From Acidobacteriota bacterium (GTDB lineage: Bacteria; Acidobacteriota; Terriglobia; UBA7540): a DNA stretch of 6,536 nt. Below, piece after piece: positions 1-6,536 of this stretch. Below the pieces are notes generated by a model that worked only from the letters and a program-made list of their open reading frames with translations, was not told where the DNA came from and did no database searches. Positions within the stretch are counted from its first letter, which is position 1. Each line of letters begins with the position of its first letter. Made by a program: the position numbers and the translations under genes. The stretch lies in the NCBI GenBank assembly GCA_003165615.1, contig PLWR01000662.1, positions 1-6,536 of the forward strand, written 5' to 3'.

Positions 1-53
1 GTTACATTCTTAAATGGCTTGACGCGTTGCCCGGCCTTCCCCCGGACGCCGCG
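1..53. other. Short non-coding stretch downstream of paralogue D
   Basis: These bases follow the TAA stop of gene D in the direction of transcription. I see no hairpin with a U-tract and no gene start here. The stretch is too short to show whether the transcript ends or continues beyond the window. Confidence 0.4.
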
Positions 54-1604
54 TTAATGTTTCTTGCGAACCAGCAGCACGCTGACATCGTCGGTGTAAA
101 CCCTCTTCCATTCGGGCTGAGTCTCGATCAGACCGGCCAACGCGGAGTCCCTTTTGAGCAGGCACGACTGGACGTTGTACTTCGCCAATAACCGAAGGGC
201 TTGGGGGCTCGGTTGCATTATACGCAAGTAGTCCGGCAGGACGCCGGAGTATTCGTACACGTCGAAGCGGCCATCGATAAACACCTTATGCGCCGGCCAT
301 CGCGCGGCGATGAGGTAGCCCCCCCAATCGGAATCATTAAACATAGGCCCTGGAACCTCGTGGGAGCGCAGGTACTCGACCGCGCCCTCAGGAGCGCGGC
401 GCTGCAAGGCGCTCGCTAGTTCAGGCGTTCGAGGGAGGAACGCCACGACACCGGCGCCGATCCCCAGGATGAGGACGGCATTCAATACGTATCGGTCGCG
501 GGTCTCCGCGAGAGGAGGCACCCAGCGGGCGAGCACCACGGCGAGCATCGGCGCGAAGACCGGAACGAAAAACAGCAGAAAGCGCTGGTGCGCAGCCGTC
601 GCATAGACCGCCAGGAACAACAGGACAAGGTCTTCCAAACGGCAAGCCGGGCGATAAAGGATTTGCGCCACCAGGAAAGAAAGCAGCAGGAGCAGAAACA
701 TGATTCCGTACCACTGACCCCATTCCAAGGGCCGCCATTCGTGCAGGACCGCGACCACGGTGTGTTGTGAATGGGCCATTCGGAAGGGGTAAAATGCCAG
801 GCGAGTGCCGTAGGGCGTAAGGGTAAGGGCCAAAGCTGAGAGGAGAGAAATAATCTCCAATTGCCGTCTTTGATTGCTGCTCCAACGCCGTGCTTCCACG
901 CCCCCGCGCCGCCCCTCCACCAGCCCGCATACCGCATAAACGGCCAGCGCCACATATCCCAGAACAAATGAACCATGGGTATTCACCCACGCCGCAAGCA
1001 CGATGGGCAGGGTCCATAGCGCGCGCCGATGCCCCTGGCGAAAGCGCTCCAGGCAAATCAGCGTGATCAACCAGAACACGTAACCGAATTCCTGGGGACG
1101 CAGGAGGGAAAACTGCGACGCCAGAGGCAACATCCCCGCCGCGGCAAAGAATGCCGACCGTACATTGCGACACCGCAAGTGTGCATAGAAGTAAATCAGC
1201 AGCACGATGGCAGACTGAAGCGCGATGTAGAGGGTCGCAAGTCCGCGCAGGCCGCCCAGGCGGTCCACCAAGGCCAAAGCAATCTCACTCAGCCATTCAT
1301 AGGCAATCCACGCCGTCCCCGCGGCGGTAAAAGAGTAGGTGTCGGAAGTCGGCCAAGTGTGCGTGGCCAGGATTTGCTTTCCCGTGGTGATGTGCCACCA
1401 AAGGTCCCCCTCCAGGAAAAATTGCGGAGAGCTTGCAGCCGGCGCCGCCCGCACCGCGTCGAGATTGCCGCGGATGGCGATGAAGGTCGCGGCAACTAGC
1501 AACGCTCCGAGGAATACGGGAAAGGAGAAGTATTTTCGCCATGCGCCCGTGGCTTGCGGACGCGGGTTCAACTGCGAGTTAGCTGATACATAAGGATCAT
1601 TCAT
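54..1604 (-). CDS. Multi-pass membrane protein, putative GT-C-like glycosyltransferase (paralogue D)
   Basis: The predicted product has 516 residues and is the third member of the paralogous family in this window. Seen: a short polar N-terminus, a membrane segment at about 27-45, then an extracytoplasmic loop with E65-G-D67-L-W-W-H71, W84-P-T-S, Y90-S-F-T and Y102-E-W-L. A polytopic core (about 115-390) carries R169-P-Q, L185-E-R-F-R-Q-G, W206-V-N-T-H-G, T263-P-Y-G and H339-Q-R-F. A C-terminal soluble domain (about 405-516) carries F422-N-D, W427-G-G-Y-L-I and K440-V-F-I-D-G-R. The acidic first-loop motif and topology resemble GT-C enzymes; donor and acceptor are unknown. The ATG at 1604 was chosen because it gives the N-terminal length expected from paralogue B. 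The frame stays open to 1991, but that extension runs across the palindromic repeat and the end of the upstream gene. A GTG at 1616 preceded by a weak GAGAA is an alternative start. It lies 151 bases downstream of gene C. Confidence 0.85.
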   Translation of the reverse strand: MNDPYVSANSQLNPRPQATGAWRKYFSFPVFLGALLVAATFIAIRGNLDAVRAAPAASSPQFFLEGDLWWHITTGKQILATHTWPTSDTYSFTAAGTAWIAYEWLSEIALALVDRLGGLRGLATLYIALQSAIVLLIYFYAHLRCRNVRSAFFAAAGMLPLASQFSLLRPQEFGYVFWLITLICLERFRQGHRRALWTLPIVLAAWVNTHGSFVLGYVALAVYAVCGLVEGRRGGVEARRWSSNQRRQLEIISLLSALALTLTPYGTRLAFYPFRMAHSQHTVVAVLHEWRPLEWGQWYGIMFLLLLLSFLVAQILYRPACRLEDLVLLFLAVYATAAHQRFLLFFVPVFAPMLAVVLARWVPPLAETRDRYVLNAVLILGIGAGVVAFLPRTPELASALQRRAPEGAVEYLRSHEVPGPMFNDSDWGGYLIAARWPAHKVFIDGRFDVYEYSGVLPDYLRIMQPSPQALRLLAKYNVQSCLLKRDSALAGLIETQPEWKRVYTDDVSVLLVRKKH

Positions 1605-1672
1605 GGTCGGTCGCACGCGCAGTTTCTCATGGAAGGAAGCGGGTGCTGTCATCGGGCATGGATGCGAGGCTT

Positions 1673-1702
1673 TGGAGTGCGGCAGCAAGCTGCCGCACTC
1701 CA
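1673..1702. repeat. Perfect palindromic intergenic repeat (REP-like) between genes C and D
   Basis: Two perfectly complementary 14-base arms, TGGAGTGCGGCAGC and its reverse complement, are separated by two bases. It lies in the 151-base gap between gene C and gene D. The arms are G+C-rich and would form a very stable hairpin in the transcript, but there is no U-tract, so it is not a classical terminator. From memory, palindromes built on GAGTGCGGCAGC are dispersed between genes in Acidobacteriota; this could not be checked here. It may affect RNA stability or set the expression ratio of C and D. Confidence 0.8.
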
Positions 1703-1755
1703 GCTCCGCACGCCTGCACAAGATGTAGTCGATCACCCGATCGCCCAATCCCTCC

Positions 1756-3417
1756 TCAATCTGATTGCATGTACTTACCGCTTTGCCCAATCTCGGGTGG
1801 CAGGCGGGAGGCAAATTGCCGGAGGTGCGCGATGAGTGCCCGCTCCTCCGAGCGATCGACCGCATAAAACGAAACCGTGTCCTCAGCGCAGATGTAATTA
1901 TCGAACAACCTCCAGCTTCCCACGCGAATCCACTGGGCCGGAAGGCCGCCGCTCGTAACGCGACCATCGTTGAATAGGGCGTCGAAGACAATGGCTATTT
2001 TAGTGCCCTTGGACCGGGTTATCTTGTCGATTTGTTGGGAGGTGAACTCACCTTCCATCCTCAGTCTCGCCACATCGAGGCTGGCGAGTCCCCACAAGTC
2101 CTCCAGGCGCGGCTCTCCCAGGTAACTCAGCGCTCCGATGTCGTTGGCGGCAACGGACGCGCCACGGTAGAACTGCCGCACAAACAACCCCATTTGGTAC
2201 TGTTGTTCGTAAATGTTATGAGAAGCCTGGGGAATGTGGCTGAGCGAGATGTATCCGCGCGAGCCCAGCACCGCGAGGGGAAGAAGGAGCGAATATCCCA
2301 GCCACACGCCCGCAAGCGCCGTTTCCCCCCGGCCACTGGTGCGCCCACGACGGTCGGACAGGTACTGGAAAGCACCGGCGGCTAAAACCACCAGGCTGAG
2401 AGCGATGACATAAGCTTCGTACCTGAAAAACCAACCTAACCTGGCAAATCTCAGATGCAATCCCGCCGTGACGATCACCATCACCAGCATGATGGTACCT
2501 TCCCTCCATATCGTTCTCTGGCGATAGAGGAGAAGTACCAACAGCATAAGAAGGGAAAGCACCGGTGCCCAGACGTCGGTGGCCACCATCCATCCGTCCC
2601 AATTTCCCATGAAGGGCAGGATTCGCATATTCCCGACCCCATGGGGCAGGTTCGCTTTCAGGCAAACCGAGTTGGGAAGCCAATACCAACCGTGGTACGC
2701 AGAGATTGCTCCGTAAATTAATGGGGGAACTGCGGCAACCACGCCCAGGCCGAAAGCCTCCACCCATCGCTTGCGCGCAAGAAAGAGCAGGCAGGCGGCA
2801 AAAACCAGAAACAGCCCTTCATAGCGAATCAGGGGCAGGACCACAGCTAGCACCCACACCCAGGGAGAGGCTCCTGCTTGCGCACCTTTTTCCCCCGCCA
2901 ACTCACGCGCCACGAGGTACACGAAGAGGATGGAACTGGCCATCTGAAGAGTGTGTTCCATACCGATGAAAACCATGGCGGGAAGCGGGGCCAGGAATAC
3001 GAATCCCAGCAGCGCCGCAGCCTGAAGTCCTTGCGGCAGTCCCATTTTCCCCAGGATCACATAAACCACCAGGAGGGTGGCTCCGGCAAATACCACGTTC
3101 AGGAGCAACGGCGCCAACTCGCTGGTTCCTCCCAGGGCGCAGCTTAAAGCGAGCAGAAGGGGCCAGAGAAATGTGGACTCGCAGGAACTGAACTCGTAGG
3201 GGGTAACTCCCCACACCCCGTGCGCAGTGAAGTTCCTGGCCACGGCCATGGCGATGTAGATGTCATCGATGGCGTAAACGAACCGGCCCCCATCGGCCCG
3301 CAGACACAGGACGAAAACGCCTGCCACCAGGGTGCACAGAACCCCCAGCGCTACCACCAGGGGCCAGTGCCGAGTCCATGCGGTCTTCAAGAGTTTATCC
3401 TCATCCGGATTCCCCAC
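1756..3417 (-). CDS. GT-C family membrane glycosyltransferase, AftB-like (gene C)
   Basis: The predicted product has 553 residues and differs in sequence from its three neighbours. Seen: a membrane segment at about 19-39, then the first-loop motif A49-I-D51-D52-I-Y-I, R61-N-F followed by H66-G, P73-Y-E and E80-S-T-F-L-W. Many membrane segments follow up to about 385, with G152-M-E-H, R198-Y-E-G, W246-L-P-N-S and R332-Y-E-A. The C-terminal extracytoplasmic part has A424-N-D-I-G-A-L-S-Y-L. Known: paired aspartates at the start of the first loop, a downstream G/E-S/T-x-L-W block, a P-N-[ST] motif and a D-I-G segment recur in GT-C enzymes of the mycobacterial AftB type, which move sugars from polyprenyl phosphate outside the membrane. 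Inferred: a transferase for a cell-surface glycan or glycolipid; the sugar cannot be named. The start is GTG with no clear ribosome site. A TTG at 3390, 7 bases after GAGGA, is a strong rival that would remove nine residues. It lies 200 bases after gene B. Confidence 0.85.
   Translation of the reverse strand: MGNPDEDKLLKTAWTRHWPLVVALGVLCTLVAGVFVLCLRADGGRFVYAIDDIYIAMAVARNFTAHGVWGVTPYEFSSCESTFLWPLLLALSCALGGTSELAPLLLNVVFAGATLLVVYVILGKMGLPQGLQAAALLGFVFLAPLPAMVFIGMEHTLQMASSILFVYLVARELAGEKGAQAGASPWVWVLAVVLPLIRYEGLFLVFAACLLFLARKRWVEAFGLGVVAAVPPLIYGAISAYHGWYWLPNSVCLKANLPHGVGNMRILPFMGNWDGWMVATDVWAPVLSLLMLLVLLLYRQRTIWREGTIMLVMVIVTAGLHLRFARLGWFFRYEAYVIALSLVVLAAGAFQYLSDRRGRTSGRGETALAGVWLGYSLLLPLAVLGSRGYISLSHIPQASHNIYEQQYQMGLFVRQFYRGASVAANDIGALSYLGEPRLEDLWGLASLDVARLRMEGEFTSQQIDKITRSKGTKIAIVFDALFNDGRVTSGGLPAQWIRVGSWRLFDNYICAEDTVSFYAVDRSEERALIAHLRQFASRLPPEIGQSGKYMQSD
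3398..3402 (-). promoter_or_regulatory. Possible ribosome binding site for an alternative TTG start of gene C
   Basis: GAGGA on the minus strand lies seven bases upstream of an in-frame TTG at 3390-3388. The GTG at 3417 has no comparable site before it. If this one is used, gene C begins nine codons later than annotated. The choice does not affect the membrane segments. Confidence 0.4.
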
Positions 3418-3467
3418 CTCGTATTTGCCGGGGCGGGGCTGTGCAGGCTGCGGAAAAACACCTCACA

Positions 3468-3608
3468 CTGTCATCCTAAGGAGGCGAAGCCGACCAAGGA
3501 CCTCTGCATTTGCTTGAAAATTCAAATACAGGGGTCCTTCGCTTCGCTCTGCAGAAACTCGACCCGGAATTCATTTAGAATCACCACCCCCTGCGCTGTC
3601 ATCCTGAG
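3468..3608. repeat. Intergenic repeat element: direct repeats around a large imperfect hairpin
   Basis: A 13-base direct repeat, CTGTCATCCT[AG]AG, occurs at 3468-3480 and 3596-3608 with one difference. Between them lie inverted arms: GCGAAGC at 3484-3490 pairs with GCTTCGC at 3541-3547, and AAGGACCTCTGCATTTG at 3496-3512 pairs with 3523-3539 at 15 of 17 positions around a 10-base loop. The element fills most of the 200-base gap between B and C and begins 10 bases from the stop codon of B. Sequences of the type GTCATCCTGAG...AAGGACC..TG.ATTTG are, to my knowledge, widespread intergenic repeats in Acidobacteriota. No U-tract follows, so a terminator role is doubtful. Confidence 0.75.
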
Positions 3609-3617
3609 CCCGCAGCG

Positions 3618-5138
3618 TTACCGCTCCTTGCGAACGAATAATATACAAAGATCATCCTCGTAAACTCGGCCCCAGCCCGGCTGCGCATCGAGCAGGGCGC
3701 CAAGAGAACCGCTGCGCTCAACCAAGCAGGAGCGCACCCCGTACTTTTCCAGCAGAGCCAACGCTTCGGGGGCGGGCTGAATGATCTTGATGTAATCGGC
3801 GAGCACTCCGGAGGGCTCATAAGCGTCGGAGCGGCCATCGATGAACACTTTTTGCTGTCCTCGCGAAGCCCAAATCAGATAACCACCCCAGAAATCGTCA
3901 TTGAACATGGGCCCGGGCACCGGATGCGAGCGCAGGTAATCCACCGCCCGGCGCGGTTGATTGTGATCGATAAGGCGTTGCAAGCGTGCCGAAGACGGAA
4001 AAAACGCCGCCGCGCCCGCCGCGAAAAGGGCGATGAGGGCGGCATTCAGCATCGGCACGTTCTTGTCCGGCTCATAGGCGGGGAACACGTCCGCCAACAG
4101 GCCAGCAATGACGGGCGCCACGACCATGGCGAAAAAAACAACGAAGCGTTGATGCCGGCACGCCAGAAACGCGGCAAGCAACACCAGGGCCACCACCTCG
4201 GCACGCTGGATCCGGCGCAGAACCAACCAACCCACCGCCAAAGCCAGGAGCAAAATCAGGACCCATATCCCGAAAAACTCGTTGAAGGCGAGCGGTTGCC
4301 ATTCCTGGAAGTAAGTCATGTTCAGGCGCTGCGTGGTAATTCCCATCTCATACCGGAGCAGGTGCGGCCCGTACGGATTCACCAGAAGCGCTGCCACGCA
4401 GAGAAAGAAGCCCAATGCCAGGTGCCATCGCGCGCGCGATGGCCATGCTTTACCCTCAAGAAGGCCCAGGTGGAAATCTCTCACCCCCGCCAAGCCGTAT
4501 ATTGCGATGGCCGCCAGGCCAAGCGTAAACGTGCCGTGCGTGTTCACCCAAACCACAAACACCAGGGGGAGAATCCAAAGGTTCATTTGCCTGCCCTGGC
4601 GATAACGCTCCAGGCAGATCAAAGTGATGAGCAAGAAAATGTACCCCAGAAGCTGAGGCCGCACGCTGAAGCAACTGCCCAGCAAGGGCAGGGTGAGGGC
4701 GGTCGCAGCAAAAGCGCTTTTGGGATTGCCGCTCGCGAGGCTGGCGGAATAATAAACCAGCAGCACGATCGTCGAGACCAGCGCGGTGAGCAGCGCCATG
4801 AGCGCGCGGGGGCCGCCCAGGCGCGAGGCGGCCGCCATCAGCACTTCGCCCAGCCATTCGTAAGCAAGCCATTCGCTGTGGGGGGCCGTGAACGAATAGT
4901 CGTTGGTGGTGGGCCACTGGTGGGTATGGAGAATTCGCTGGCCGGCCGCGATGTGCCAGTAGGTGTCGCCCTCGACGAACGTGGCGTGCCAGTGTCCCGC
5001 GGGGAGCGCGGCGACATTATCGAGACGCAGGGACAGATTCAGGAATACGGCCGTCACCAGTAGAGCGCCAAGAAACACGGGGAAGGAGAACACTCTTCGC
5101 GCCCACACTCGGACCGTGGTGTCAGCGCCTCGGGCCAC
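3618..5138 (-). CDS. Multi-pass membrane protein, putative GT-C-like glycosyltransferase (paralogue B)
   Basis: This is the cleanest full-length member of the family, with 506 residues. Seen: a basic N-terminus and membrane segment at about 17-36, then a first extracytoplasmic loop with E56-G-D58-T-Y-W-H62, W75-P-T-T, Y81-S-F-T and Y93-E-W-L-G-E. The membrane core (about 110-380) carries R160-P-Q, L175-E-R-Y-R-Q-G, W197-V-N-T-H-G, N254-P-Y-G, E279-W-Q-P and R328-H-Q-R-F. The soluble C-terminal domain (about 395-506) carries F412-N-D-D-F-W-G-G-Y and K430-V-F-I-D-G-R-S-D-A-Y. A GT-C-like role outside the membrane is inferred from topology and the acidic loop motif; no substrate is evident. The GTG start is well supported by AGGGGAG five bases upstream. 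It overlaps the end of paralogue A by 17 bases, so translation is probably coupled. Its middle region is more divergent from D than A's is. Confidence 0.9.
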   Translation of the reverse strand: MARGADTTVRVWARRVFSFPVFLGALLVTAVFLNLSLRLDNVAALPAGHWHATFVEGDTYWHIAAGQRILHTHQWPTTNDYSFTAPHSEWLAYEWLGEVLMAAASRLGGPRALMALLTALVSTIVLLVYYSASLASGNPKSAFAATALTLPLLGSCFSVRPQLLGYIFLLITLICLERYRQGRQMNLWILPLVFVVWVNTHGTFTLGLAAIAIYGLAGVRDFHLGLLEGKAWPSRARWHLALGFFLCVAALLVNPYGPHLLRYEMGITTQRLNMTYFQEWQPLAFNEFFGIWVLILLLALAVGWLVLRRIQRAEVVALVLLAAFLACRHQRFVVFFAMVVAPVIAGLLADVFPAYEPDKNVPMLNAALIALFAAGAAAFFPSSARLQRLIDHNQPRRAVDYLRSHPVPGPMFNDDFWGGYLIWASRGQQKVFIDGRSDAYEPSGVLADYIKIIQPAPEALALLEKYGVRSCLVERSGSLGALLDAQPGWGRVYEDDLCILFVRKER

Positions 5139-6536
5139 GCGAACTCCCCTGCCGATTCAAAGGCTCGGCGTTGGCATCGTGGCCAGAGTTAACGGCTGGC
5201 ACCGGATGCGGCCTTCTCACATACAGCACACTGAGTTGGTCGCCATAAATCTTCTGCCAATCCGGGGAAGCATCCAGCAATGTCGCCAGCGTTTCATCGC
5301 GTTCGAGAAGAATCGACTGGACGTTATACGCATTCAAGAGAAAAAGCGCGGGGAGTTCGAGCCGGGCGATCTTAAGATAATCGGCGAAAACACCAGTCCG
5401 CACGTAAATATCCGCCCGCCCGTCGATAAACACCTTGTTGATATCCGACATCTGCCAGATCAAATACCCGCCATATCCGTAGCTGTTCAGCATGGGCTTG
5501 GGCGTCGGGTACTGCCGCAGGTACTTGACCGCGCGCACCGGCCATTTCTGTTCCATGATGCTTTCCAGATCAGTCCGCGAGGGGAAAAAGCCCATGACCG
5601 TACCCACCACGAGTGTCATCAAGACAACATTCAATGCGTACTTATCCTTGGCGGGCTCATAAGGCTCAACCCAGCGCGCCAGAATCACTCCGAACAAGGG
5701 CGCGGTGAAGGACACGAAAATCAATATCAGACGCAAGTGCAAGGAGGCCCCGGCGATCCCGGCGAGAAGCAACACCAGTTCTTCCAGCCGCCAACGGAGC
5801 CTTAGCGTCACTTGCGCAAACAAGAAGGCGATGACGAGGATCAGGAAGATCATCCCCGCCGTCGGGTCCGTCATCACGGGCTGCCATTCGATGATGTTCG
5901 CCATCATGATCTGCTGGGAAAAAGCCAGGTCCAGGGGGTAGAGCAAAAGCTCGGTGCCGTAAGGTGTGATGATCAAGGCAATGAGGATCAAAAGTCCCAC
6001 CAGTTCCAGGCGCACGCGCTCGCGGGTGGACCAGCGCCGGGATTCCACCCCGGCCCAGTGAATCTCCACCAAGCCACAGGCCCCATAAACTCCCAGGGCA
6101 AAAAGGCCAATCGTAAAGATGCCGTGTGTGTTGACCCACACCAGAAACAGGGGCGGCAGGAGCCAAAGCGCGCCGGTGTGCCCCTGGCGAAAACGCTCAA
6201 GAATAATGAGGGTGAGCAACAGGAACAGGTAGGCGAGCATTTGTGGGCGCAGGCTTAACGAAGTGTAAACCAAGGGCAGAAAGATGACGCACGCCATAAA
6301 TGCCGCCTTGGAATTCCGGCAGCGCATGCTGACCATTGCGTAGAGCGCGAACAGGATGGCGGTGGCCAGAATCATGTCAAGCGCCATCAGCCCCCGCAGC
6401 CCCCAGTGGTTCGAGAAAAGGGCAATCAACACTTCACCCAACCACTGGTAGGCGATCCAGTGAGCGCCATAGACGGTGCAGGAATAAGTATCCGTCGTGG
6501 GCCAGTGGCGGGTGGAGAGAATCGTGGCGCCCACCT
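5122..6536 (-). CDS. Multi-pass membrane protein, putative GT-C-like glycosyltransferase (paralogue A, 5' end outside window)
   Basis: The 3' part of a third paralogue, with 470 residues visible; the first roughly 60-80 residues (anchor and acidic first-loop motif) lie beyond the window edge. The GTG at 6534 aligns with an internal position of B and is not a start. Seen, in visible numbering: W11-P-T-T-D, Y17-S-C-T, Y29-Q-W-L-G-E, R96-P-Q, L112-E-R-F-R-Q-G, W133-V-N-T-H-G, T190-P-Y-G, E216-W-Q-P, then the soluble domain with G354-G-Y-L-I and K367-V-F-I-D-G-R-A-D-I-Y. Two positions conserved in B and D differ: Y-E-W became Y-Q-W, and H-Q-R-F became H-L-R-L. It also has a polar, proline- and arginine-rich tail of about 29 residues after the point where B and D end. 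This tail runs over the ribosome site and start of B. The function inferred is the same as for its paralogues. Confidence 0.85.
   Translation of the reverse strand, partial: VGATILSTRHWPTTDTYSCTVYGAHWIAYQWLGEVLIALFSNHWGLRGLMALDMILATAILFALYAMVSMRCRNSKAAFMACVIFLPLVYTSLSLRPQMLAYLFLLLTLIILERFRQGHTGALWLLPPLFLVWVNTHGIFTIGLFALGVYGACGLVEIHWAGVESRRWSTRERVRLELVGLLILIALIITPYGTELLLYPLDLAFSQQIMMANIIEWQPVMTDPTAGMIFLILVIAFLFAQVTLRLRWRLEELVLLLAGIAGASLHLRLILIFVSFTAPLFGVILARWVEPYEPAKDKYALNVVLMTLVVGTVMGFFPSRTDLESIMEQKWPVRAVKYLRQYPTPKPMLNSYGYGGYLIWQMSDINKVFIDGRADIYVRTGVFADYLKIARLELPALFLLNAYNVQSILLERDETLATLLDASPDWQKIYGDQLSVLYVRRPHPVPAVNSGHDANAEPLNRQGSSRGPRR
5144..5150 (-). promoter_or_regulatory. Ribosome binding site of paralogue B, inside the end of paralogue A
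   Basis: On the minus strand the sequence reads AGGGGAG, five bases before the GTG at 5138. It is a strong match to the anti-Shine-Dalgarno sequence and decides the start of B. Because it sits within the last codons of A, ribosomes finishing A would pass directly over it, which favours coupled translation. Confidence 0.7.

Noticed and set aside
421..1173. 250-codon open frame on the minus strand within gene D in another frame
   Set aside because: It overlaps conserved motifs of gene D in a different frame, and its product is rich in G, A, P and R with no recognisable features.
1605..1991. N-terminal extension of gene D to a TTG at 1991
   Set aside because: The 129 extra residues would be translated through the palindromic repeat and the 3' end of gene C, show no resemblance to paralogue B, and are not needed for a complete protein.
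3484..3547. Hairpin between B and C as a rho-independent terminator
   Set aside because: No run of T follows the stem on the minus strand, and the structure belongs to a repeat element; it could weaken read-through but lacks terminator hallmarks.
3852..5063. 403-codon open frame on the plus strand, opposite gene B
   Set aside because: It is fully antisense to a well-conserved gene. Its product is rich in H, Q, R and K with no domain or membrane pattern, typical of the complement of a G+C-rich membrane-protein gene.
4963..5805. 280-codon open frame on the plus strand across the A/B junction
   Set aside because: It is antisense to both A and B and has a low-complexity polar composition; the opposite strand explains the sequence fully.
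6534..6536. GTG at 6534 as the start of paralogue A
   Set aside because: Alignment with B places this codon well inside the protein, after the anchor and acidic loop motif; the gene simply runs off the window.

Overview
The window carries four co-directional genes on the minus strand, read from right to left. All four encode large multi-pass inner-membrane proteins. No gene on the plus strand is supported, and I see no RNA gene, CRISPR array, insertion sequence or phage gene. In order of transcription the genes are: (A) a 5'-truncated membrane protein at 5122-6536, cut by the window edge; (B) a full-length paralogue at 3618-5138, whose start overlaps the end of A by 17 bases; (C) an unrelated-looking GT-C membrane glycosyltransferase at 1756-3417; and (D) a third member of the A/B family at 54-1604.

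A, B and D share one architecture. Each has an N-terminal membrane anchor and a first extracytoplasmic loop with an E-G-D-x-[YW]-W-H motif followed by a W-P-T-[ST] / Y-S-F-T / Y-E-W-L block (the first part lies outside the window in A). A polytopic core follows, with the invariant stretches R-P-Q, L-E-R-[FY]-R-Q-G and W-V-N-T-H-G. The proteins end in a soluble domain of about 110 residues with N-x-x-x-[WY]-G-G-Y-L-I and K-V-F-I-D-G-R-x-D-x-Y. The layout resembles GT-C fold enzymes, which use polyprenyl-phosphate-linked sugars on the outer face of the membrane. I cannot assign a donor, acceptor or named enzyme. C has the D-D motif and other signatures of the AftB-like branch of GT-C proteins, so a role for the cluster in making or decorating an exported glycan or lipid is a reasonable inference, but the sequence does not prove it.

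The two larger gaps between genes each hold a palindromic repeat. One is a near-perfect 30-base palindrome between C and D. The other is a 140-base element between B and C, built from a short direct repeat around a large imperfect hairpin. Both resemble dispersed intergenic repeats I associate with Acidobacteriota genomes. Together with the high G+C content and the protein style, they suggest an acidobacterium (perhaps class Terriglobia), with moderate confidence.

The layout is that of a small glycan-related membrane-protein locus that grew by tandem duplication. A and B look translationally coupled. C, flanked by repeats, may be a later insertion between paralogues or may mark a rearrangement point. 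No convincing promoter or classical rho-independent terminator with a U-tract was found.
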